64,000 nt of DNA from Catelliglobosispora koreensis DSM 44566 (lineage in GTDB: Bacteria > Actinomycetota > Actinomycetes > Mycobacteriales > Micromonosporaceae), in NCBI RefSeq assembly GCF_000379685.1, contig NZ_KB903291.1:1-64000 (forward strand). Reading direction: 5' to 3'. Made by a program: the position numbers and the translations under genes. Within the stretch, counting starts at the first letter, position 1, and each line of letters begins with the position of its first letter. The notes below the pieces were generated by a model. That model searched no databases. It was not told the DNA's origin and was given only the letters and a program-made list of their open reading frames with translations. Positions 41,501 through 50,501 of the stretch are shown one piece after another.

Positions 41501-43140
41501 ACGCCACGCACCTGCGCCTGACCGCCCAGCTTGCCCTCGGTGCCCACCTCACGGGCCACACGCGTGACCTCATCAGCGAACGACGACAGCTGATCCACCA
41601 TCGTGTTGACGGTCGACTTCAGCTCCAAGATCTCACCGCGGGCGTCGACCGTGATCTTCTGCGACAGGTCACCTTGCGCCACAGCCGTTGTCACCTGGGC
41701 GATGTTTCGCACCTGAGCGGTCAGGTTCCCGGCGAGCTGGTTCACGTTCTCCGTCAAGTCACGCCAGGTCCCGGAAACTCCGGCCACCTGCGCCTGCCCA
41801 CCGAGCTTGCCTTCCGTGCCCACCTCACGGGCCACACGCGTGACCTCATCAGCGAACGACGACAGCTGATCCACCATCGTGTTGACGGTGTTCTTCAGTT
41901 CGAGGATTTCGCCCCGCGCATCCACCGTGATCTTCTGCGACAAGTCACCCTTAGCCACAGCCGTTGTCACCTGGGCGATGTTTCGCACCTGAGCGGTCAG
42001 GTTCCCGGCGAGCTGGTTCACGTTCTCCGTCAAGTCACGCCAGGTCCCGGAAACTCCGGCCACCTGCGCCTGCCCACCGAGCTTGCCTTCGGAACCCACC
42101 TCACGGGCCACCCGCGTGACCTCATCAGCGAACGACGACAGCTGATCCACCATCGTGTTGACCACGTCTTTGAGTTCGAGGATCTCGCCCTGCGCCGCAA
42201 CGGTGATCTTCTGCGACAAGTCACCCTTAGCCACAGCCGTGGCGACTTGCGCGATGTTTCGCACCTGGTCGGTCAAATTGGACGCCATGTAGTTCACGGC
42301 GTCGGTCAGGTCTTTCCACGTGCCCGCCACGTTGGGCACTTCGGCCTGGCCGCCAAGCTTTCCTTCGGTGCCCACCTCACGCGCCACCCGGGTCACCTGT
42401 TCGGCGAACACCCGCAGCGTGTCGGTAAGGGAGTTGATCGTGTGCGCGAGGTCGGCCACTTCACCCTTGGCCGAGATAGTGATCTTCTGCGATAGATCGC
42501 CGTGTGCGATCGACGTTGTCACCTGGGAAATGGACCGCACCTGGTTAGTCAGGTTGGACGCCATCAGGTTCACGTTGTCCGTCAGATCTCGCCACGTGCC
42601 GGCCACACCGCGCACGTCGGCCTGACCGCCGAGCTTGCCCTCGGTGCCTACCTCACGCGCCACGCGGGTTACCTCAGCCGCGAACGAGGACAGCTGGTCA
42701 ACCATCGTGTTCACCGTGCGGCCGATGGTGAGGAACTCTCCTCGCAGCGGACGGCCGTCGATGTCGAGGGTCATGTGCTGCGAGAGGTCACCTTCGGCGA
42801 CCGCCACGATGACACGCGCGATCTCGGTCGTCGGCCGGCCGAGGTCGTCAATGAGGTTGTTGATGGCCCGCATGCCATCCGCCCAGGCGCCCTCGAAGGA
42901 CTCCTCGTCCATGCGCTCGGTCAGGCGGCCCTCACGGCCAACCACCCGGCTGATGCGCATCAGTTCGCGATTGCGTTTGTCCTGCAGAGCGACGACTTCG
43001 TTGAAGGCATCGGCGATCTCCCCGTGGATACCATCCCATCGGGGTAGCCGGACTTTGAAGTCACCTGAACTGACGGCCCGCAAGGCCAGCGCTACTTCCC
43101 GCCAGGGCGCTTCCGGATCGTGAGCGACATCCACAGTCAT
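38527..43140 (-). CDS. osaA: OsaA-like hybrid histidine kinase with eight tandem HAMP repeats (Nik1/Os-1 architecture)
   Basis: A 1537-residue soluble hybrid kinase: there is no TM helix or signal peptide. After a divergent N-terminal HAMP segment (to about residue 152) come eight tandem 92-residue units (153-888), each starting F-A[12 protein letters not shown]/S-EGKLGG and containing GTW-R/K-DLT and GDL-S/T-Q. Units 5 and 6 are identical. Then follow a GAF domain (~900-1050), a coiled coil (~1055-1125), HisKA with His1133 ([19 protein letters not shown]), HATPase_c ([13 protein letters not shown], then [11 protein letters not shown], then [19 protein letters not shown]) and a C-terminal receiver with Asp1461 ([13 protein letters not shown]). 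Streptomyces OsaA and fungal group III kinases have this layout and act in osmotic stress. ATG 43140 has aaggag 8 nt upstream. It is co-translated with the OsaB-like gene. Confidence 0.88.
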   Translation of the reverse strand: MTVDVAHDPEAPWREVALALRAVSSGDFKVRLPRWDGIHGEIADAFNEVVALQDKRNRELMRISRVVGREGRLTERMDEESFEGAWADGMRAINNLIDDLGRPTTEIARVIVAVAEGDLSQHMTLDIDGRPLRGEFLTIGRTVNTMVDQLSSFAAEVTRVAREVGTEGKLGGQADVRGVAGTWRDLTDNVNLMASNLTNQVRSISQVTTSIAHGDLSQKITISAKGEVADLAHTINSLTDTLRVFAEQVTRVAREVGTEGKLGGQAEVPNVAGTWKDLTDAVNYMASNLTDQVRNIAQVATAVAKGDLSQKITVAAQGEILELKDVVNTMVDQLSSFADEVTRVAREVGSEGKLGGQAQVAGVSGTWRDLTENVNQLAGNLTAQVRNIAQVTTAVAKGDLSQKITVDARGEILELKNTVNTMVDQLSSFADEVTRVAREVGTEGKLGGQAQVAGVSGTWRDLTENVNQLAGNLTAQVRNIAQVTTAVAQGDLSQKITVDARGEILELKSTVNTMVDQLSSFADEVTRVAREVGTEGKLGGQAQVRGVAGTWRDLTDNVNFMASNLTAQVRNIAQVATAVAKGDLSQKITVDAHGEILELKSTVNTMVDQLSSFADEVTRVAREVGTEGKLGGQAQVRGVAGTWRDLTDNVNFMASNLTAQVRNIAQVATAVAKGDLSQKITVDAHGEILELKSTVNTMVDQLSSFADEVTRVAREVGTEGKLGGQAQVRGVAGTWRDLTDNVNFMASNLTAQVRNIAQVTTAVAKGDLSQKITVDAHGEILELKLTVNTMVDQLSSFADEVTRVAREVGTEGKLGGQAQVRGVSGTWRDLTENVNQLASTLTTQLRAIAQVSTAVTRGDLTQVVAVEALGEVAELKDNINQMIVTLRETTIKNAEQGWLDSNIARTGSLLQGQRDLDEVCRLIMSEVTPLVNAQLGAFFLAGQDGLRLAAAYGYLGDEHSVSYKLGEGLIGQAAVTRKVIRVGAGEAQMIVRGGLAESPVGDLIVLPVAFEGELLGVIEFACVTAFSELHLDYLERLATTTGIVLNTILANVRTEELLAQSQRLAHELQAQSVELQRTNAELEEKAAQLSEQNRNVEIKNREIEMARLGLEEKAQQLAAASQYKSEFLANMSHELRTPLNSLLLLSRLLADNPERNLTQKQTEFARTIYSAGSDLLELIDDILDLSKIEAGRMDVQPAEIRFDEIQQYVEQAFRPQAEEKGLGLDVKLSPKLPSTLVTDAQRLQQILRNLLANAVKFTDSGAVTMEISVADQQMSFDDPMLAGASQVFAFSVRDTGIGISSDKLALIFEAFQQADGTTSRKYGGTGLGLPISRELARLLGGVITVASAPGDGSVFTLYLPDMLQTEARTPSIPSTPFTASRPISPLMRSTEDREIATERRTAVASELDGVTVLIVDDDVRNVFALTSALELHGMRVLYADNGAEGMRLLAEHPSVDIVLMDAMMPDQDGYETTRMIRRNQRFADLAVVFLTAKAMPSDKEEALAAGATAYITKPVDLDELLDLMARSVSTRGREGGK
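40901..41610. repeat. 276-bp tandem DNA repeat inside the HAMP array (about 2.6 copies)
   Basis: Copies begin at 40901, 41177 and 41453; I see no difference between the first two over 276 bases, and the third stays identical until about 41610. The flanking units (down to 40477 and up to 42684) keep the 276-bp period but have diverged. Recent duplication or gene conversion is implied, and the copy number may vary between strains or be wrong in short-read assemblies. Confidence 0.85.
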
Positions 43141-43177
43141 CGCGTGCACTCCTTCGGTGAATCTTCGTGGACGACGA

Positions 43178-43189
43178 AGGACTAGTCCT
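43178..43189. promoter_or_regulatory. 12-bp palindrome in the osaA / phosphatase divergent promoter
   Basis: AGGACTAGTCCT is a perfect palindrome roughly midway in the 125-bp gap between the kinase start (43140) and the phosphatase GTG (43266). Outer gacga/tcgtc arms extend the dyad imperfectly. It is a candidate operator for both units. Confidence 0.4.
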
Positions 43190-43265
43190 CATCATCGTCT
43201 GAAGATCTAGGAATGGCGAGCTGCAAGGTGGAAACCACGGCACCAATCGGTGGAGACTGCTACCT

Positions 43266-44789
43266 GTGACATTCGCGAAAGCTGTTGACGACCTGCTGGC
43301 TATCGAGACTGGCATGGACAGCGAAGGCATGAGCAGATTCGCGCAAGAGCTGCTCACGCGCTTGGTCACGGTCACCAACGCCACCGGTGGAGCGATCCAT
43401 GCGGACTTCAGCGATGGGAACGGACCGGCTGTTTTAGCCCTTTTCAATGCTGATCCGGACATGCGTCAGCCAAACGCGCGATTCACCCTTCCTGTGGCCC
43501 GTCCCTGGTCCGGGGAGATCCTGCTCACCGGCGTGTTGACCGGCGAGGATCAGAGCCTGGCCCGGCTCGCCGCGGAACGCTTTGGGCTAGCGCTGGAAAA
43601 CGAGCGGTTGCGTGACACCGATCTGCGCCGCCAAACCTGGCTCACCTTCCTGGCTGAGGCGAGCGAGCTGCTCGCCCAGTCGCTCGACGTGCAGCTGACC
43701 ATCGCCCTCATTCCACGCCTGATCGTTCCCCGGCTGGGGCAGTGGTGCGCTCTCTACACGGCGACCGACAACGGGAAGCTGGAACTCGCTGGCGCGGCGC
43801 ATAACGATGAGTCGGCTCTCGCTCACATCAAGTCGTCTTTGGACAAGCTGGCTCTGGAACAGACAGATACGTTCAGTCTGCTGCCGGGCTCACTCGATGG
43901 CTTCACCGTGCCGCTCATCGCGCGTGGCCAGCGGCTCGGCGCTTTGGCGGTCGGGCGGCACCCGGACAAGCGCGTTGACCCCGACGAGATCGCGATCGCT
44001 GAAGATATCTCGCGACGAGCGGCCCTCGCCCTGGAAAACGCCCGCACCTTCGAAGAGCGGCGCCGGGTCGCGCAAGCCTTGCAGCAGACGCTTTTGCCGC
44101 CCGAGTTGCCTTCCATCCCAGGGGTCAGCCTCGGTGCCGAATATGTGCCCACGGCGGATGGTGTTGATGTGGGAGGCGACTTCTACGACATCATGCCGAT
44201 GCCGGACGGCCGCTGGCTTCTACTCGTCGGAGACGTTTCTGGCAAGGGTGTCCAGGCGGCAACCGTCACCGGTCTCGTGCGCGACATCATCCGCGTGCTC
44301 GTGCGGGACGGCCGGCCCCTTCCCGCGATCCTGTCCACTTTGAACGACACGCTCTTCGAGCGTAGAGAGCGCCACTGCACGCTCGCTCTCGTCGCCGTGA
44401 TGCCCGGCGAGGAAGAGGCCGAGATTTCCATTTACCTGGCGGGACACGAATCGCCATTGCTGTTGCGCGCCAACGGCGATTGTGGCCCCGCTGGCGAATG
44501 GGGTACCGCGCTGGGCTTGCTGCCTCACGTGACCTGCCCGGAAACCAAGTTCACCTTAAGCGACGGCGACACGTTAGTGATCTTCACCGACGGGGTCACG
44601 GACCGCAGACGCGGAGCCGCGTTCTTTGGCATGGAGGGTTTGCGTGCGGCGACCCAGCGCCTCACCGGCTATCCAGCCGATGTGGTCGCCGCACAGCTAC
44701 GCCTAGCCGCGCTTGACTTCTCCAATGAGCCACCTCGCGATGACATGGCTCTTCTCGTGCTGCACAGCGAGGGCCGGGCCCGTGCGTGA
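43266..44789 (+). CDS. GAF-domain PP2C (SpoIIE-type) serine phosphatase
   Basis: A 507-residue protein. Residues ~1-120 and ~125-265 are two GAF-like domains (second: [20 protein letters not shown] to [20 protein letters not shown]). A short signalling helix ([20 protein letters not shown]) leads to the SpoIIE/PP2C domain with metal-binding aspartates in [12 protein letters not shown] and [14 protein letters not shown], and [11 protein letters not shown] plus [11 protein letters not shown] near the end. Such phosphatases dephosphorylate anti-sigma-factor antagonists. Divergent placement from an osaAB-like pair recalls Streptomyces OsaC, a sigma-B modulator, but the RsbW-like kinase domain of OsaC is absent here. 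The GTG start lacks a clear ribosome site. The last 8 bases overlap the RNase Z gene. Confidence 0.85.
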   Translation: MTFAKAVDDLLAIETGMDSEGMSRFAQELLTRLVTVTNATGGAIHADFSDGNGPAVLALFNADPDMRQPNARFTLPVARPWSGEILLTGVLTGEDQSLARLAAERFGLALENERLRDTDLRRQTWLTFLAEASELLAQSLDVQLTIALIPRLIVPRLGQWCALYTATDNGKLELAGAAHNDESALAHIKSSLDKLALEQTDTFSLLPGSLDGFTVPLIARGQRLGALAVGRHPDKRVDPDEIAIAEDISRRAALALENARTFEERRRVAQALQQTLLPPELPSIPGVSLGAEYVPTADGVDVGGDFYDIMPMPDGRWLLLVGDVSGKGVQAATVTGLVRDIIRVLVRDGRPLPAILSTLNDTLFERRERHCTLALVAVMPGEEEAEISIYLAGHESPLLLRANGDCGPAGEWGTALGLLPHVTCPETKFTLSDGDTLVIFTDGVTDRRRGAAFFGMEGLRAATQRLTGYPADVVAAQLRLAALDFSNEPPRDDMALLVLHSEGRARA

Positions 44790-45663
44790 ACTCATCATCC
44801 TCGGCACAGCGAGCCAAGTCCCGACGCGCCAGCGCAGCCAGAACGGCTACCTGCTGCGCTGGGACGATCAGGGCATCCTTTTCGACCCGGGCGAAGGGGC
44901 GCAACGGCAGCTGATGCTCGCCGGCGCTTCGGCCAGTGACATCACCCGGATCTGCATCACGCACTTTCACGGCGACCACTGCCTGGGACTGCCCGGGATC
45001 ATCCAGCGGCTATCGCTGGACAAGGTCGCCCATGAAGTCCCGGTGCATTACCCGGCCAGTGGCGCGGAATACTTCAGCAGGCTCCGCCACGCCACCGTGT
45101 TCCTGGACCTCGCCGTCATCAAGGACGATCCGATCGTCGCCGATGGGCCAATCGCTCCCGAGCTGACAGTCCGCAAACTGAACCATCCCACGGAATGCTA
45201 CGGATACCGGTTACAGGAGCCGCCGCAACGGCGCATGGTGCCGCAACTGCTTGCCGCACATGGCATTCACGGGCCGGCCGTTGGCAAGATGCAACGGGAG
45301 GGCACGCTCGACGGCGTTTCGCTGGAGCAAGTCAGCGAACCACGGCCGGGTCAGTCCATGGCCTTCGTTATGGACACCGGATGGTGCGATGCCGCCATCG
45401 AACTGGCTCGCGACGTGGACCTGCTCGTCATCGAGTCCACGTTTCTGTCCACAGAGGAGTCTCTGGCCGCCGAAGCCGGTCACTTGACCGCCGGGCAAGC
45501 GGGTCAGATCGCGGCTCTGGCGGGTGCCCGCAAACTCGTGCTAACTCATTTCTCCCAGCGCTATCAAGACGCGAGCGCCTTCGCCGCCGAAGCGGCACAG
45601 CACTTCGGCGGCGACATTGTCGTGGCTGAGGACCTGATGCGGGTCACGGTGCCGAAGCGGTAA
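44782..45663 (+). CDS. rnz: Ribonuclease Z
   Basis: A 293-residue metallo-beta-lactamase-fold tRNA 3' endonuclease. [20 protein letters not shown] is the family N-terminus, and [13 protein letters not shown] appears here as [20 protein letters not shown]. The zinc motif is [20 protein letters not shown] (HxHxDH). The later ligand Asp sits in [20 protein letters not shown], and the H-x-T and final His motifs are [12 protein letters not shown] and [11 protein letters not shown]. It cuts tRNA precursors after the discriminator base, which matters for tRNAs without encoded CCA. GTG 44782 gives the correct N-terminus and overlaps the phosphatase stop by 8 bp. It overlaps the convergent membrane-protein gene by 20 bp. 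Confidence 0.9.
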   Translation: MRELIILGTASQVPTRQRSQNGYLLRWDDQGILFDPGEGAQRQLMLAGASASDITRICITHFHGDHCLGLPGIIQRLSLDKVAHEVPVHYPASGAEYFSRLRHATVFLDLAVIKDDPIVADGPIAPELTVRKLNHPTECYGYRLQEPPQRRMVPQLLAAHGIHGPAVGKMQREGTLDGVSLEQVSEPRPGQSMAFVMDTGWCDAAIELARDVDLLVIESTFLSTEESLAAEAGHLTAGQAGQIAALAGARKLVLTHFSQRYQDASAFAAEAAQHFGGDIVVAEDLMRVTVPKR

Positions 45664-46093
45664 CCGTTGCGGCAGTGACCGTGTCGGTGCCGGCCGGTGT
45701 TCCCTGCACGCTCACCTGAGTACCCACCTGAAGGTCTTTAAGTTGTGCTTTGGCCGCTGTTTGCACGGCCGTGGTCTCGGTGGTTTTCACGGTGATGACG
45801 CGGCCATCGGCGGTCTCCAGATAGATCGTCGTTCCGTCGATAAGTTTGACTTTGCCTGTCGTCGGAGCACTTGCGGCGCCACCGCGTCCTTGCATCATCG
45901 CGGCCAGCTGCTGCTGATTGGGCTGCTGTTGTTGCGCTGACGCGGCATTCGCGGCCGGCCCATAGCTTTGCTGCACCTTGATCCCGGCCAGGAAGCCGCC
46001 GCACGCCAGCACGAGGCCGAGCAGGATGCCGCTGCTGCGGGTGAGCCACGGCCCTCGGCGCGCTTTGACGAGCTCTGTGTTCAGGTCTTCCAT
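45644..46093 (-). CDS. Single-TM membrane protein with DUF5666-like extracytoplasmic domain
   Basis: A 149-residue protein. The N-terminus ([15 protein letters not shown]) is cytosolic, one TM helix follows ([20 protein letters not shown], about residues 19-38), then a Gln-rich linker and a small beta domain: [20 protein letters not shown] and [20 protein letters not shown], ending [20 protein letters not shown]. This 'G.v..vdG.ti.v....G....V..t..T.v' pattern is DUF5666-like. It is the last gene of the ABC exporter operon, 11 bp behind the permease gene. The function is unknown; a periplasmic accessory role is likely. The reading frame begins at ATG 46093. Confidence 0.72.
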   Translation of the reverse strand: MEDLNTELVKARRGPWLTRSSGILLGLVLACGGFLAGIKVQQSYGPAANAASAQQQQPNQQQLAAMMQGRGGAASAPTTGKVKLIDGTTIYLETADGRVITVKTTETTAVQTAAKAQLKDLQVGTQVSVQGTPAGTDTVTAATVTASAP

Positions 46094-46104
46094 TCGCGTG
46101 ATCC

Positions 46105-47298
46105 TTACTCGTAGCGGAGGGCGTCGATGGGGCGCAGGCCGGCGGCCCGGCTGGCCGGGTAGCTGCCAAAGAACAGTCCAATCGCGACGGACACCCCGAG
46201 GGCGAGCGCGACCGAGCTGGGCACCACCACGGGTTGCACTCCGGCGATGGTGAAGGAGGCGCCCGCGATGGCGGCCAGTGCTCCGAGTCCCCCGCCGACG
46301 ACACTCAAAAGCGTTGCCTCGATGAGAAACTGGGTGAGGATGACTCGCCGCGGTGCGCCCAATGCCTTGCGAATGCCAATCTCCCGGGTGCGTTCCGTGA
46401 CCGTCACCATCATGATGTTCGTGATGCCGATGCCACCGACGAGAAGGCTGATCGCCGCCACTGCTCCTAAAAGGACGGTGAACGTCTCCGCGGTTTCGGT
46501 ACGGGTCGCGAGCAGCTGAGCGGCATTGCGAATCGTGTAGGGAGCACTCGCGGTGTTAGTCACGTGCATTTTCGCGTTGAGGATCGCCGTGACTTCGGCC
46601 TGTGCCAACGAGACTGAATCCGCGTCGACGGCTTCAATCATGATGGAGTTGATCGGACCGTAGCCGGTCAGGGAGCGCTGCACCGCGGGAAGCGGGGCGA
46701 TCGCGGTGTCATCGGGATTGGTGAATCCCGCAGAGCCCTTCTCTTTCAGCACCCCGATAACGGTGAAAAGCTGACCGCCAATGCCGATCCGCTGGCCGAT
46801 GGGATCGGTGTCAGCGAAAAGTTCTGTGGCCGTCGAGGAACCGATGACGACCACACGAGCGGCCTGATCGACGTCTTCCTGGGTGAACAAAGCGCCTTTA
46901 GCTACAGGGCTATTCGAAGCGGTGAAGTAACCCGGATATGTCCCGATCACCTGCTGCACGTCATGTGAGCTGTCACCAAAGGTCAGCGTCTGAGACGTTG
47001 TCACCAAAGGGGAAACGCTGCGCACGTCGGGCGCGTCCTTGAGCGCCTCAGCGATATCGAGCGTCAGATCGGTGCTGTATCCCGTCTTGGCTCCCGCGCG
47101 GCCACCTTGGACCGTGATTTGATTCGTGCCCAGGGCTTGAAGGTTTTCCTCAACGGCTTTGGCGGAGCCGTTTCCGACCGCGACGAGCAGGATGACCGCA
47201 CCGACACCGATGAGGATGCCCAGCATCGTCAAGCCAGAGCGCAGTTTGTTCGCCCCCACGCCCCGCAACGCGAACTTGAAGATCTCGATGAAGCTCAT
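46105..47298 (-). CDS. ABC transporter permease, MacB/FtsX type
   Basis: A 397-residue permease with the MacB topology: TM1 near residues 20-45 (LTMLGILIGVGAVILLVAVG), a large extracytoplasmic MacB_PCD domain (~45-265, with DVRSVSPLVTTSQTL and VVIGSSTATELF), and three C-terminal helices. The conserved FtsX segment is present: TVLLGAVAAISLLVGGIGIT, NIMMVTVTERTREIGIRKAL, GAPRRVILTQFLIEATLLSV. It forms a tripartite export system with the ATPase (4-bp overlap) and the membrane-fusion protein upstream. In actinobacteria such systems move peptides, lipoproteins or drugs, or only transmit force across the membrane. Confidence 0.9.
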   Translation of the reverse strand: MSFIEIFKFALRGVGANKLRSGLTMLGILIGVGAVILLVAVGNGSAKAVEENLQALGTNQITVQGGRAGAKTGYSTDLTLDIAEALKDAPDVRSVSPLVTTSQTLTFGDSSHDVQQVIGTYPGYFTASNSPVAKGALFTQEDVDQAARVVVIGSSTATELFADTDPIGQRIGIGGQLFTVIGVLKEKGSAGFTNPDDTAIAPLPAVQRSLTGYGPINSIMIEAVDADSVSLAQAEVTAILNAKMHVTNTASAPYTIRNAAQLLATRTETAETFTVLLGAVAAISLLVGGIGITNIMMVTVTERTREIGIRKALGAPRRVILTQFLIEATLLSVVGGGLGALAAIAGASFTIAGVQPVVVPSSVALALGVSVAIGLFFGSYPASRAAGLRPIDALRYE

Positions 47299-47960
47299 AT
47301 GATTCTTCCGTCCCTGAGGCGAATGACGCGCTTGGCCGCGGCGGCAACATCGTCCTCGTGCGTGATGAGCACAATCGTGCGGCCATAACCACTTAGCTCG
47401 CTGAAGATGCCCATCACGTCTTCGGTGGAGTGGCTGTCGAGGTTTCCCGTTGGCTCGTCGGCTAGCAACAGCGCGGGTTCCGTGACGAGAGCGCGAGCGA
47501 TGGCGACCCGTTGCTGCTGACCGCCGGAGAGCTGGTTCGGGTCGTGTGCCGCACGGTCGGTTAAGCCAACCATTTCCAGCGCGGCAAGGGCCCGCTCGCG
47601 GCGTTCCTTGGGTTTGATGCCCGCGTAGGCGAGCGGTAGCTCCACATTGGCCAGAGCGCTCGTGCGCGCGATGAGGTTGAAAGACTGGAAGATAAAGCCA
47701 ATCTTGCGGTTGCGTACCAGGGCCAGCTGCGACTCGTCCAGCTCGCTCACGTCCACGCCATCGAGGCGATAGGTTCCCGAGGACGGGACGTCAAGGCAGC
47801 CAATGATGTTCATAAGGGTCGACTTGCCCGAGCCCGACGATCCCATGATGGCCACGTAATCGCCCCGGGGCACGGTCGCCGTGACCCCGTCGAGCGCACG
47901 CACGGTCGCCTCCCCGTGCCCATAGGTCTTGTGCAGGTCTTGCACTTCGATGACGTTCAC
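47295..47960 (-). CDS. ABC transporter ATP-binding protein, MacB/LolD type
   Basis: A 221-residue ATPase. It has Walker [21 protein letters not shown], the Q-loop in [20 protein letters not shown], the signature [20 protein letters not shown], Walker [14 protein letters not shown] and the H-loop in [16 protein letters not shown]. The family-specific NLDS and SFNLI stretches place it with LolD/MacB. The GTG start at 47960 overlaps the stop of the fusion-protein gene (47957-47960), and its own stop overlaps the permease start. The longer frame further upstream is antisense or out-of-frame sequence in the fusion-protein gene. Confidence 0.92.
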   Translation of the reverse strand: MNVIEVQDLHKTYGHGEATVRALDGVTATVPRGDYVAIMGSSGSGKSTLMNIIGCLDVPSSGTYRLDGVDVSELDESQLALVRNRKIGFIFQSFNLIARTSALANVELPLAYAGIKPKERRERALAALEMVGLTDRAAHDPNQLSGGQQQRVAIARALVTEPALLLADEPTGNLDSHSTEDVMGIFSELSGYGRTIVLITHEDDVAAAAKRVIRLRDGRII

Positions 47961-49036
47961 CGTGTCGCCCCGCCGCCCGGGCGCTGACCGCCGCCGGGGA
48001 GCTGCACGCCACCGGGGATCTGGAGGTTGCCCGTCCCCGTGGTCGCGGTCGCGGTGGCGAGCACGACTTGCTCGCCCAGCGCGACGCCAGACGCGATGAC
48101 CGTGGCCGTGTCGCCCTTGAGTCCAATCTCGACGGTCCGCTGCTCCTGCGCGCCGTCCTTGACCACGGTCACGGTGTGCCGGTTGCCCGCCGATCTCACC
48201 GCCGCTGTGGGCAGGAACAGCACGTTTTCCGCTCTGCCCACGGTGACGGTGATGCGCACGGATTGCCCAAGGCGTACCCCCTCGGGATTCTTGTCGACGG
48301 TGATGAAGATGGGATAGCTGACCGTGTTGCCACTCGTGGCCGTCGGCGAGATCGCGGTGACTTTGCCGGTCGCGGTCACGCCTGCCAGAGCGTTCCACGC
48401 GATGCTGACCGCCTGACTCGGTTTGAGCCTTGCGGCGTCCGCTTCTGGGACGCTGGCTTCGATCTGCAGCTGGTCGAGGTTGGCGATCTGAGCGAACGCG
48501 CCATTGCCGGACTGCGCTCCGACGGCCGAGTTGATGGTGATGACAGTCCCTGCCATCGGCGCCTTGAGCACCGTGCCATCGACTTTGCGTTGCGCTGACT
48601 TGACCGTGGTCTCGGCCTGGTCGACCTGATTCTGCGCGTTTTTCTCCGCGTCCTCGTTGTACGGCACCGCCGCCTTAGCCCGCGCGAGCGCGTCCTTGGC
48701 GGCCGTGCGGTTCTTCTTCGCCGTCGTCAAGTCAGCGTTGGCATCCGTCGCGTCGACGGTAGCCAGAATCGCCCCTGCCGCAACGACATCGCCGACCTTA
48801 ACTTTAATCTCGGTGATGACCCCTGCCGTGGCAAAGGAAGCCGCCATTGTCGCGACCGCGCTCACCGAGCCGTCAGCGGTGACCGTCGCCGTGACCGTGC
48901 CCTGCTGCACCGCGACAGTCCGTTGTGTCCCAGCGGTCGCGGGCTGGTCGGCGCGCAACATCAGATATGCCGTGGTCCCGCCGGCCGTCAGCAGCGCGCC
49001 AAGGCCGCCGTTCACCAGCAACGTACGCCTATGCAT
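47957..49036 (-). CDS. Membrane-fusion (HlyD/MacA-like) adaptor protein
   Basis: A 359-residue periplasmic-adaptor-type protein anchored by one N-terminal helix ([20 protein letters not shown]). The lipoyl-like halves are visible: [20 protein letters not shown] and [20 protein letters not shown], then a helical hairpin (residues ~95-145, [20 protein letters not shown]) and [20 protein letters not shown]. The beta-barrel domain ([20 protein letters not shown]) follows, and the C-terminus is Gly/Pro/Gln-rich. In Gram-positive MacAB-like systems these adaptors bind the permease outside the membrane. It has a gaggag ribosome site 9 nt before ATG 49036 and heads the ATPase-permease operon, 12 bp after the lipoprotein gene. 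Confidence 0.88.
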   Translation of the reverse strand: MHRRTLLVNGGLGALLTAGGTTAYLMLRADQPATAGTQRTVAVQQGTVTATVTADGSVSAVATMAASFATAGVITEIKVKVGDVVAAGAILATVDATDANADLTTAKKNRTAAKDALARAKAAVPYNEDAEKNAQNQVDQAETTVKSAQRKVDGTVLKAPMAGTVITINSAVGAQSGNGAFAQIANLDQLQIEASVPEADAARLKPSQAVSIAWNALAGVTATGKVTAISPTATSGNTVSYPIFITVDKNPEGVRLGQSVRITVTVGRAENVLFLPTAAVRSAGNRHTVTVVKDGAQEQRTVEIGLKGDTATVIASGVALGEQVVLATATATTGTGNLQIPGGVQLPGGGQRPGGGATR

Positions 49037-49048
49037 AGCGGTAACTCC

Positions 49049-49450
49049 TCACTGTCCGGCCGGGCGTGACGGGCGCAGCACTTCGCACACCTTCGCCGCG
49101 TCCACGGTCGGGGCCGGGTCACCCGGGTTCCAGGTGATTCCCTTGTCCTTCAAGCAGTTGACGTAGGCCGTGAGCGCTTCCCCACCACCGGGACGGCCCG
49201 TTCCCCCGCTCGGCCGCAGGGAACTACACGCCTGCATGGCCTTCTGCATGGCCTCGTTGCCCGCGCCCGGTTGCTCCATCCCCGACGGTCGCGGCCCGGG
49301 ACTCCCGCTCGGCCGCGCTGTGGGAAGCTCTATGCCCTGCTGGCGCAAGCAATCCTGATACGAACTCGGGGTGGGCGTGGCCGATGGCTCTGTGCCGGAA
49401 CCACACGCGGCCAGCACCAGCAGCAAGGCAAGCAAGGGGAGTCTTTTCAC
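49049..49450 (-). CDS. Small lipoprotein with paired CLxxxG motifs
   Basis: A 133-residue lipoprotein. The signal peptide KRLPLLALLLVLAACGSG has the lipobox L-A-A-C (Cys at residue 16). The mature protein holds two similar motifs, YQDCLRQQGIELPTARP and YVNCLKDKGITWNPGDP, each followed some way on by a second Cys (MQACSSLRPSGG and AKVCEVLRPSRP). This C-L-x-x-x-G-I ... C pattern suggests two small disulfide units joined by a Gly/Pro-rich spacer. No known domain is recognised. The GTG start at 49450 is the only one consistent with the signal peptide. It is the first gene of the exporter operon, facing the triple-motif promoter, so it may deliver substrate or sense it. Confidence 0.7.
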   Translation of the reverse strand: MKRLPLLALLLVLAACGSGTEPSATPTPSSYQDCLRQQGIELPTARPSGSPGPRPSGMEQPGAGNEAMQKAMQACSSLRPSGGTGRPGGGEALTAYVNCLKDKGITWNPGDPAPTVDAAKVCEVLRPSRPAGQ

Positions 49451-49474
49451 GCAACGAGACACTGCCGTCGCTGC

Positions 49475-49514
49475 CTCAAAGCCACCTCGGAGCCACCTCT
49501 GAGGTGGCTTTGAG
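49475..49514. promoter_or_regulatory. Triple GCCACCTC motif with 14-bp inverted repeat between two exporter units
   Basis: ctcaaagccacctc (49475-49488) and gaggtggctttgag (49501-49514) are exact reverse complements. GCCACCTC occurs at 49481-49488 and 49492-49499, 11 bp apart, and inverted at 49501-49508. It is central in the 88-bp gap between the lipoprotein operon and the divergent fusion-protein gene. Direct repeats one helical turn apart suit an OmpR-type regulator such as the one encoded at 50502. Confidence 0.6.
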
Positions 49515-49538
49515 AATGAACCCGCAGACTGCCGTCCC

Positions 49539-50483
49539 ATGAAACGTTGGGTCCTTCTCGGTGCCGCGGTGCTCGTGGCAGCAACCGGCATTTTCCTTTG
49601 GCAGCAAGACGAAGCGACACCCGCACCGCCTTCGCTGACGCAAGTCAAACGCGGCGATGTGACCGCTTCGGTTGCCGCTCTCGGCAAAGTCGAGCCCATC
49701 GCCACCAGGGAACTCAGCTTCGGCAGCACCGGCACCGTGACCTCGGTGCTCGTCAAACCGGGCGATGTCGTCACGGCCGGCCAAACGCTCGCGACGATCG
49801 ACGCCACCACCGCGCAAGAGCAGCTGGAGCAGGCCAAGGACAGCCTCGCCGCGGCGAAAGACAAGCTCGCCTCCGCGACCGATCAGTCCAAGTATTCAGT
49901 CGAGGTCGCGGTCAACAATGCGGAACGTTCACTTTCAAGAGCAGAAAAAGCCCTATCTGGTACTCAAATAAGCGCGCCGATAGCGGGAAAGATCCTGAAG
50001 GTCGCCGGCGAGCCCGGTGACCAGACACCGCAAGGCGCTTTCATCATCCTCGGCGCGGTGGAAACCATGCTGGTGAAGGCGGAGTTCTCCGAAGCCGACG
50101 CGGTCACCCTCGCCACCGGGCAGCAGGCGACCGTGCAGCTGGCCGGAAAGCCCGGTGACGTTCCGGTAACGATCTCCCAGGTCGCCGCGGCCGGAACCGT
50201 GACCGGCAAGCTCGTCAAGTACACGGTGCTGCTGTCGTTCGCATCCCCTCCGGCGGACCTGCTGCTCGGCCAAAGCGCGACCGCGACCGTCGTGCTCAAA
50301 CGTTCCGCGAACGTGCTGTACCTCCCGCAGTCGGCTGTCCGGGTGACCGGGGACGAGACCGGCGTCGTAAAGACGCGCGACGGCATGGAGCGTCCCGTAG
50401 GCGTTGGCCTGCGCGGCGACGGCAACGTGGAGATCACCGGGTTGGCCGAAGGCACCGAAGTTCTCAGCGTTTTCCGAGCTTGA
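49539..50483 (+). CDS. Second membrane-fusion (HlyD/RND-type) adaptor protein
   Basis: A 314-residue adaptor with an N-terminal anchor (RWVLLGAAVLVAATGIFLWQ). Lipoyl half-motif 1 is QVKRGDVTASVAALGKVEPI with GTVTSVLVKPGDVVTAGQTL; the hairpin is short (residues ~90-135, EQLEQAKDSLAAAKDKLASA); half-motif 2 is QISAPIAGKILKVAGEPGDQ. The barrel (TMLVKAEFSEADAVTLATGQ) and membrane-proximal domain follow. It has no ATPase or permease of its own here, so it may pair with the divergent MacB-like exporter or with one elsewhere. It is followed 18 bp later by the OmpR-type regulator gene, suggesting one operon. Confidence 0.85.
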   Translation: MKRWVLLGAAVLVAATGIFLWQQDEATPAPPSLTQVKRGDVTASVAALGKVEPIATRELSFGSTGTVTSVLVKPGDVVTAGQTLATIDATTAQEQLEQAKDSLAAAKDKLASATDQSKYSVEVAVNNAERSLSRAEKALSGTQISAPIAGKILKVAGEPGDQTPQGAFIILGAVETMLVKAEFSEADAVTLATGQQATVQLAGKPGDVPVTISQVAAAGTVTGKLVKYTVLLSFASPPADLLLGQSATATVVLKRSANVLYLPQSAVRVTGDETGVVKTRDGMERPVGVGLRGDGNVEITGLAEGTEVLSVFRA

Positions 50484-50501
50484 GCCGGTAGAACGACTGC
50501 C

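Noticed and set aside
40901-41610. Regular repeats considered as CRISPR or satellite DNA
   Set aside because: The 276-bp period equals 92 codons and is in frame with HAMP units of the kinase; there are no short repeats with unique spacers.
40810-42495. 561-codon plus-strand frame antisense to the HAMP array
   Set aside because: It is open only because a repeated GC-rich coding sequence lacks stops on the opposite strand; it repeats with the same 276-bp period, has no family resemblance and lies inside a well-supported gene.
49476-49864. Minus-strand frames extending the lipoprotein gene upstream
   Set aside because: They cross the divergent promoter and run antisense to the second adaptor gene; the lipobox signal peptide fixes the start at 49450.
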